Source: Dryococelus australis (taxonomy: Eukaryota > Arthropoda > Insecta > Phasmatodea > Phasmatidae). From it: a DNA stretch of 64,000 bases. The stretch covers positions 30,252,418-30,316,417 of the forward strand of contig CM056999.1 in assembly GCA_029891345.1 (NCBI GenBank). Reading direction: 5' to 3'. Both the position numbers and the translations under genes were made by a program. The notes beneath the pieces are model-generated. The model was not told the origin of the DNA. It saw nothing but the letters and a program-made list of their open reading frames with translations, and ran no database searches. Of this stretch, positions 57,501-64,000 are shown one piece after another. Positions within the stretch are counted from its first letter, which is position 1. Every line of letters starts with the position of its first letter.

Positions 57501-59083
57501 TCATAGTAGTCTGCATCTTATATGGACGTGGTAGAATGTAATGTAATATGCTTGTTTACTTTTATGCATTTTTCTCGATATTTGGTTTTCAAGGTCATTC
57601 AAATTCCAGGTGTCAAGGTTGAGGAAGTTTTCATCTAATATGGTGGTGGTAATGAGTAATGTATTATGCTTGTTGAATTGTATGTACTATTTTCGATGTT
57701 TTGTTTTCAAGGTCATTCAAGGTCATTGGGTTGAGGTCGAGATATTCTGCATGTAATATGGTGGCGGTAGTATTTAATGTATTATGATTGCTAACTTATC
57801 TATTTTTCTCGAGTTTTTGTTTTCATGGTCATTCAAGGTGATGGAGTCAAGGTCGAGATAGACTGTATCTAATTTGGTGGTAATAGTCTTAAATGTATTG
57901 TGCTTGCTGATTATTATGTATTTTTCTCGAGTTTTGGTTTTCCAGGTCATTCAAGGACATGGAGTCAACATCGAAATAGTCTACATCTAAAATGGCAGCT
58001 GTAGTCTTAAATGTATTATGCTTACTGACTTTTATGTATTTTTCTAGCATTTTTGTTTTCAATGTTAGTCAAGGTCATGGGGTCAAGGTCCAGGTAGTCT
58101 TCATCTTATATGGTGGCGGTAGTCTTTAATAGATTATGCTTGCTGGCTTTTATGTTTTTTTTTTTCAAAGTTTTGTTTTTAAGGTTATAGGATTAATGTC
58201 AAGTTTAGTGTTCAGGGGCCATGAGTCACAGGTTACAGTTCAATTACTAATGGGTATTGGCTTCCAAGATGGCAGGCAAGTAATGCATACCAAGATGGTG
58301 CTCACCTGCCAAGATGGTGGTCTCCAGTAATGTATTTAATATGACGAACAATAAAATTAATATGGCGGAATCAGTATAAGTGAGGGGAGTGAGTGCGAGG
58401 GAGTGTCTTCTGCTAGGGATAGAACAAATGTAATTTATGGTGGTGCTGGGAAATGTAAGTTAAAAAAATAATTTATATGTTTTAATAGTTTTTTAATAAT
58501 AATAATTTCAATAATATTTAATAATTTAATTTTAGTAGTAATGTTTTGGGATTTTTGGCATTATTTTGTGATTTTTATAATTTTTTGCATTTTTGGCCTT
58601 TTTTAAAATTTTTGCATTCTCACGGTCAAACGTCAAGGTCACAGGTAAAAGGTCTTGGTCGGTGTCAAATGTCATCCGCATACAATATGGTTGTAAGATG
58701 ACTGATGCTTAGGTCTGAGCCCTATCCCCTATACCTTGTATCGATTTGGCTTCGGGTATGCCTATAAAAACCAATATGGCCGCCACTGCTCTGTAGGTCT
58801 GGAGGAAGCCCCCCAAATTAATGAAATTGGTGAAAATAGGATTCCAGGGGTTTGGTTTTGGACGAAGGGGACTTCTACCATTTTTTTAGTTTTCTAACGT
58901 ATTTTGAGGGGAGAAAAGGGAAATTTTTAGGGAAAACTGAAGTTTTTAGAGAAAAAAGAAATTTGGAGGGAAAAAATAAAAAATGGCGGTCGGGTGACAT
59001 AACAAAATGGCGGCCGGGTGAATCCGAATACCTTGCCTGATGTCCTTATTCCAGATTTTCACAAATCCTACTACTACCATCAA

Positions 59084-61473
59084 CTATAATGTTCCATGTG
59101 CTTGTAGCATTTTGTTGGTATGCTCATACATTCCAAGTTTATCTATTTACTCAGTGTGCTTATTGTATGTACCAATTAGGGTTGATAAATAAGTTAAACT
59201 TATAAAGTAGATTGCAGGAATTTATAGTGTGATTGTTCCGATGAAGACAAAAACCCTGCTGATGAAGCTAGGTTGGTGGCTCAGAAAAGTTGTCACATTT
59301 GTTAAGAAACGCTTGGCACAGATGATATTGTAGTCGATCATGACCATCTGACAGGCGAAATCAGAGGTCACGCACTTAATAAGTGCAACTTGAATTTCAG
59401 ACTACCCAAAGGACAACTTGTCGCTGTTTTTCATAACCTGCAGAGTTATGATGCTCACTTTCTCATAAAGCCATTAGCTGAACGTCATGTACCACAACGT
59501 TATGGAACTGTGGTAATCGAAAACCCATGTAAAATGAAAGTGAATGGAATGACTCTGAAAAATGCAAATGTATTACCAAAAAAATTCCCAATGGAATTGA
59601 TTTCAATGAAAAGGCGCAGTATTTCAAGTTACGATTTATTGATTCATTCCAAATCATGAGCGCCTCTCTGGAAACTTTGGCAGGCAATTTGCTACCTGCG
59701 CAATTAAGTATCACCCGCTCGATGTTTCCAGTCAATACATAATTCTAAGTGGCAAAACAGAAGTGAGTTTTTCCTTATGACTTTGTTGAGTGAAGTCAAT
59801 CCCACCAAAGGACGCTTTTTATAATGTGATGAGAGGCGAAGGCATTAGTGATGAGGATTACGCTCAAGCTCAAGCCGCATGGGATGCGTTCAACTGCATA
59901 ATTTTGCTGCTGTATGCCATTCAATACGTATGTGTGGACACTTGTTTGCTGGCTGATGTGTTTGAGAATTTCAGGACCATATGTTTGGCTCATTACAGTC
60001 TTGAGACCGTCATGTACGTCACAGCTGCGTCTCTTTCATGGGTTGCTTTATTGTTAATTACGTGTACGTGGCTAGAGCTGTTGACTGATTCTGACTTTTA
60101 TCTTTTTTTAGAATGCGGGGTTAGGGGCGGCATTACCCAGGTTTCAAAAAGGTGTGTTGAAGCCAACAATATTTACATGGGTGAGGACTACGACCCCAGT
60201 GTGGCATCGAAATATATATACTATTTCGACGCCAATGGGTTGTACAGTCATACGATGCTATCCAAGCTTCCGATCAGCAGTTTTGAGTGGGTTGAGGCAG
60301 ACTTGTTTTCAACATGGGATTTTTCAAACACTGTGAATGACGGTGACACTTGTTTTTTCGCGGAAGTTTATCTGTCATTTCTGGAGGAGTGTCATGATGC
60401 ATTTTCTGATCTGCCTTTGGCCCCAGAAAATGGCATACCCAAGAACTGCTTGCATGAGAAACTTCTTTTGACACTCGCGCCATAGAAAAAATATGTTATA
60501 CATGGGGAAACACTGAGGCAGTACTTGATGCATGGAACCACACTTGACTCTGTTCATCGCGTTTTGCGCTTTGAGCAGAAGGATTGGATGGCTACGTTCA
60601 TTGAGTTTAACATTGAGAAATGTGCCCAGGCTGCGAACGCATTCGAAAAACCTTTTTTCAAGTTAATGAATAATTCCGTTTATTTGAAAACCTTGCAGAA
60701 TGTCCGCCGGGAAAGGGTCATCAGAGTCGTTTCGAGGTATGACACATCTACGGGGTTGAATAGCTAATAAGACGTCCGACATTTCAGGCAAGACAGATTA
60801 TCGATGAAAACTTAGTCCATAACGAGATGTCAAAGAGTTCGGTTGCATTCACCAAACCTTTGTACACTGCTGTTGCCATTTTTGATCTATAAAAATTAAC
60901 ACTCTACGAATTTCATTATCAGTACATGCGTACAAAATTTCTTCCACCAGCCTTACACCTCCTTGATTGTGACACTGATTCTTTGGTATATTATGTTGCT
61001 TGTAAGGACAATTATAAAGTAATTACTCCAAATTTAAAGCCATAGTTTGATACATCTAACTATGCGCTCGATAACCCGCAAGGATTCCCTCACGAGAGCA
61101 AAGGCTGTACTGGGTTGATGAAAGATGAATGTGCTGGTCGCATCATCACACACTTTGTGGGTTTACATCTCAAGCTTTTTACGCATGCATTGTTGCTAAG
61201 GAACAATGTATACGTAAGGCGAAGGGTGTAAAACCTAACGTGTTACAGTCACTCAGGTTCGAGGATTATCGAGATTGCCTCGAAAATTGCACAAGGGTTT
61301 TGGGGACCCAATATCAGTTCCATTCGAATGCTCGTCAAGTCTACACCAAACATGTAACCAATGTAGTGTTGTCAGGTATGGATGATAATTGGTACATTAA
61401 GGCAGATGGAATATCAACATTACCTTGGGGTCACTACAGAATACCTAAGAAATTATTTTCCTCTCTACAATAG
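59084..61473 (+). pseudogene. polB: Polinton-type DNA polymerase B relic, C-terminal part
   Basis: It resumes polymerase homology right after the transposon. Visible in order: an endonuclease VII-like block HDHLTGEIRGHALNKCNLNF (about 59340-59400), the exonuclease-type FHNLQSYDAHF (about 59430), an open stretch 59790-60485 with DTCLLADVFENFRTICLAHY, GGITQVSKRC and motif A-like YFDANGLY (about 60225), then VHRVLRFEQKDWM and motif B-like KLMNNSVYLKT (about 60660; Gly of the usual YG is Leu), FHYQYMRT, motif C-like DCDTDSLVYY (about 60965), and 61129-61473 with thumb sequences to a natural-looking stop after SSLQ. Several frameshifts and stops (59303, 59660, 60483, about 60770, 61044) show it is dead. 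Catalytic Asp residues of motifs A and C are still present. Confidence 0.87.
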
Positions 61474-61479
61474 TTTCAA

Positions 61480-63100
61480 CACCACACCAAATGCAGCCCA
61501 CCCACAACTATCACCACCACACAGCCGATGACGTCCATCTGGCGCTGCCACACGCACATCCTGTTCCACGACCGACTTCAGAGCTAATTACAGCTGCCCA
61601 CAATGTCTACAATTATCTACAACATGCATTACATCACCATTTAATGCTGCTGTTACCTGTTTGCCAATCTGTAAGGCCTGTCAGTATCAAGAATACAACT
61701 GTCTTCGATACATAATAATAATCATAAGAAGCAGACAGTCACAGTCTGACAAATAATCTACTGGAAACAACATGCATGCGAGTGTGTGTTACACCCTGTC
61801 GTCAGCGTGTGTGTGGAAATAACCCAGATTTGACAACTAAACACCCCTCTGTGCATCATTATGTAAATAGCTAAGAAGAAAATGTCAACCACAACGATGT
61901 ATTATATTTGTAAATATTTTGTTAATCTTTTTTTGTAAATATTTTATTGATCCTGTAAATTCTGTCAGACTATTTTGTAACAGTAGCAGTAGTAATGGTA
62001 ATTGTAGTAGTAGGTTTAAGATGTAAATAACTGTGATGAAATGTTTGATAGTTTAGATCGTAAAATGTCATTGAAAAAATGTCTTGTTTTTTATAAATGC
62101 CTTGTTTTTTTAATAAGATGTTTTATTGTTGTTAAAAAATGTCTGGTAATTTAGTTTGTAACATGATGGTTTGTTTTAAATTATGTGAAAAAAATGGTTT
62201 TTTGTATATTTCTTTAATTGTATAAAATTGTGATTGAAGATATCTTTTAGTGTTTGTCAATGTTTGTTGTAAAGTAATTGTCAATATTTTAGCTCTTAAG
62301 AATGATTTTAAAAAAAAACATTTGAATAAAATGTTTGTATTTTAAAATTCAATACTGTGATTTGTTATTTATTAGTTTCAACATTTTCCCCGTGCCATTA
62401 TCTAATATATTGTGAATAATTTGGAGACTGGATGAGTCTGAAGACGAAGTACTTGTATAGTATATGTTTAAATAATCTTGAGGCGAGTGGGTGTTGGTAA
62501 GTTGTTTGAGGTTTCTTGAAAATATTTTTAGTCGGGTTATTTGTTTGCTCTCATTTTCAAAGATAACAATTTACAAATTGTTTGATGCCAAGTTGATAAT
62601 GGAGAAAAAAATTATACATTAAAAGACACACTTTGAAGGAAGATCTTACAAAAATGATGGAAAGAGAAACGAACATGTCTGAATGAATTTGAAATGGAAG
62701 GAACAGCCATGTATCTCAAGGAAACTTTACCAGGCCACTGGTCAAGCTAAAGAACCCTGGGGAGTTTATCGAAACCGAGCGTCACACAAAGACCTTTTCA
62801 GGGCCAGGTAGAAAGAGCCTTTAGCTACACAACACAATGTTTCCAGCTATCCTACGACTGGGATAGTCCAACCAACTATTAAAATAAAATAAAAATTTTC
62901 TAACAGCACCATGATTACAAATTGCTGCAGCTGAAGATTCAAAACAGAGATACTTGATAATATAAAAACAGTCATATTTTACACAAACTCAGAAAATGTT
63001 ATTGAAAAACTTGTTTTAAAAAAATAAAATTCCTCTCTATTATTAAAAGTGAAACTTTCATTAAAAATGTATTGTTTCATTCATATAGTTGTAGGACGAA
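61480..63100. other. AT-rich DNA downstream of polB; no gene seen
   Basis: A CA-rich stretch (61480-61640) is followed by T-rich DNA with repeated TGTAAATATTTT (61910-61945) and AAAATGTCTTGTTTTTT-like phrases (62060-62160). No other Polinton gene (integrase, ATPase, protease) and no terminal inverted repeat was recognised here. Confidence 0.5.
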
Positions 63101-63179
63101 TTGTGTAATCAAGTCGTTAACAGTAGCTTGGTAGGGAAATATGTTCTGTCAGTCGTAAATTTCAATTCAACCACTCTCG

Positions 63180-63900
63180 GCGTATATAAAACAACTTATA
63201 AGCAGGCATTCGTCATACGATCCGGTCATTCATTGACTCACCTCCGACGCGGATGGATGTGTTTTGGGGAGTTGCGATTTCATTATATGTTTTTCTTTAA
63301 TTTGTTGTTAATTCAACTAGTCTAATTTATATATATTAGTAAGTGCATCATAAACATAATTTTTATCCATTTATCACTTAATTCGTATTCACATCTATTT
63401 CCGAGTAGCTATAACCTTAGTCGCTTGTCAGCCTCCGACTGCGCTCCACATATATATAGTCAGACTCTAAACGTAAGTTCGCTTCATTCATTCACCAGCA
63501 TCCGAGGCAAACGGATGTGTTTTGGGGGAGGTGTGGTTTTATCACATGTTTAATCATGTACTTGTATCCATTTAATTTATTTGGAAGCATGCGTTTTGTA
63601 TTTTCATTGAAATTTCCAAGTATGTTTCACCTCAGTCTGTAATCAAATGTAACTTATATGTTGACGTAAGTCCTATAAACAAGTTAGTTCTTCACTGAGC
63701 TCGCAGCCGGACTTCGTGTTTTGGGAGAGGTGCGATTTCATTATGTGTGTTAAGAAATTAATTTCTTTTAACGCGTGGATCATGTTTCTAAAGTTCCTCA
63801 CTAGTCTTACAGGCAGATGGACATGTGCCATGTAAGGTATGTGTGAGAGGCGTCAAGTAGTGTATGTGTTTTCATATATCTTATTATTGTGTTCGTTAGC
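63180..63900 (+). promoter_or_regulatory. Three degenerate TATA-plus-initiator-like repeats
   Basis: The phrase GGATGTGTTTTGGG..GAGKTGYGRTTTCATTAT occurs near 63250, 63510 and 63712. Each is preceded by a TATA-like box (TATATAAA 63183, TATATATA 63451, TATAAA 63674) with a TCA(C/T)T start-like motif 27-33 bases downstream (63213, 63484, 63700). The spacing is that of core promoters. Whether these are real start sites or a diverged satellite is unknown. Confidence 0.35.
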
Positions 63901-64000
63901 CATTTAATTTGTAGGGACATTGTTTTGTTTCGTTGTAGATTGTTAATTCAATACTGCACACTCGCGTAATTTTGATAGTCACGTAGTTGTGTTCGTTCTT

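Larger units (their letters stand above)
55272..58641. promoter_or_regulatory. Array of TCAAGGTCA nuclear-receptor half-sites in the transposon arms
   Basis: By eye I find ten exact copies of TCAAGGTCA or its complement. The left arm has TGACCTTGA at 55272, 55824, 55929, 56033 and 56047; the right arm has TCAAGGTCA at 57589, 57707, 57717, 58069 and 58633. Near matches lie at about 55695, 57826, 57841 and 58081. This is the extended half-site bound by monomeric NR5/NR3-class receptors (Ftz-F1, Hr39, ERR in insects). The sites sit in the tandem units, so the number may reflect repeat expansion. Binding is not shown. Confidence 0.5.
54813..59073. mobile_element. Foldback/MULE-like transposon (4.26 kb) inserted in polB
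   Basis: Ends TAGTAGGATTTGGGGAAGTC (left) and complement of TAGTAGGATTTGTGAAAATC (right) start inverted arms more than 1.2 kb long (about 54813-56150 and 57525-59073). Flanks are CTACCATAAA (54803-54812) and CTACCATCAA (59074-59083), a 10-bp target duplication with one mismatch. Polymerase homology stops at one and resumes at the other. Target size and long arms fit Mutator-like or foldback elements. The arms contain about 115-bp tandem units. The centre has a CCACCAATC simple repeat and, on the reverse strand, a fragment of an unidentified gene; no transposase is seen, so the element is non-autonomous. Confidence 0.82.

Noticed and set aside
1-64000. CRISPR array, bacterial operons, Shine-Dalgarno sites, rho-independent terminators, rRNA
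   Set aside because: Tandem repeats here lack spacer structure, hairpins lack T tracts, and the context is a eukaryotic nuclear genome with introns and SINEs; no rRNA sequence was recognised.

Overview
The window looks like a gene-poor, repeat-rich stretch of an arthropod genome, most probably an insect with a large genome. It is AT-rich and has no operons or compact coding. It carries tRNA-derived SINEs whose GTGGCGCAGTGRTAGCACACTGGACT-like head I associate with polyneopteran insects such as orthopterans and phasmids. The one host gene I recognise is an insect-type DNA/RNA non-specific endonuclease whose exons are kilobases apart. The species assignment is inference; no species marker is present.

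Layout. 1-14.4 kb: non-coding DNA, several degenerate minisatellites, SINE copies, perfect hairpins and a reverse-strand Gypsy-type gag relic (7.6-8.96 kb). 14.4-16.0 kb: reverse-strand fossil of a Polinton/adintovirus-like DNA virus (major capsid protein followed by a second gene, here 'gene X'). 18.6-21.8 kb: broken forward-strand Gypsy-type element. 24.4-33.0 kb: a second, longer reverse-strand viral fossil reading, in transcription order, a putative minor capsid gene (33.0), major capsid (31.9-30.7), gene X (27.0) and an unrecognised Cys-rich coding relic (25.9-24.5). It is interrupted by a Jockey-like LINE and a copy of an unidentified gene that itself holds a TA-flanked MITE. 33.2-36.3 kb: GC-rich minisatellite and ATGGYGG-rich repeats.

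37.8-49.1 kb: reverse-strand endonuclease pseudogene. Four exons have splice junctions whose phases agree, but exon 3 carries a 248-bp tandem duplication, stops and a frameshift. Its introns hold SINEs, a MITE and long (TA)n tracts. 50.1-53.2 kb: mariner-family element with long inverted repeats, into which a 1.73-kb TG...CA sequence with a 4-bp target duplication (solo LTR candidate) has inserted.

53.9-61.5 kb: forward-strand Polinton-type protein-primed DNA polymerase B fossil. It is split at 54812/59074 by a 4.26-kb element with >1.2-kb inverted arms and a 9/10-matching 10-bp target duplication. The arms are tandem arrays packed with TCAAGGTCA, the extended half-site of Ftz-F1/ERR-type nuclear receptors, and with AANATGGYGG motifs. 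The middle of the element holds a broken copy of the same unidentified gene fragment seen at 28.7 kb. 63.2-63.9 kb: three degenerate TATA-plus-initiator-like repeats.

The main story is layered mobile DNA: virus-like Polinton relatives were integrated, decayed, and were then used as landing sites by LINEs, MITEs, a MULE-like foldback element, mariner and LTR elements. No intact protein-coding gene could be supported. All calls come from reading the sequence; no database search or alignment program was run.
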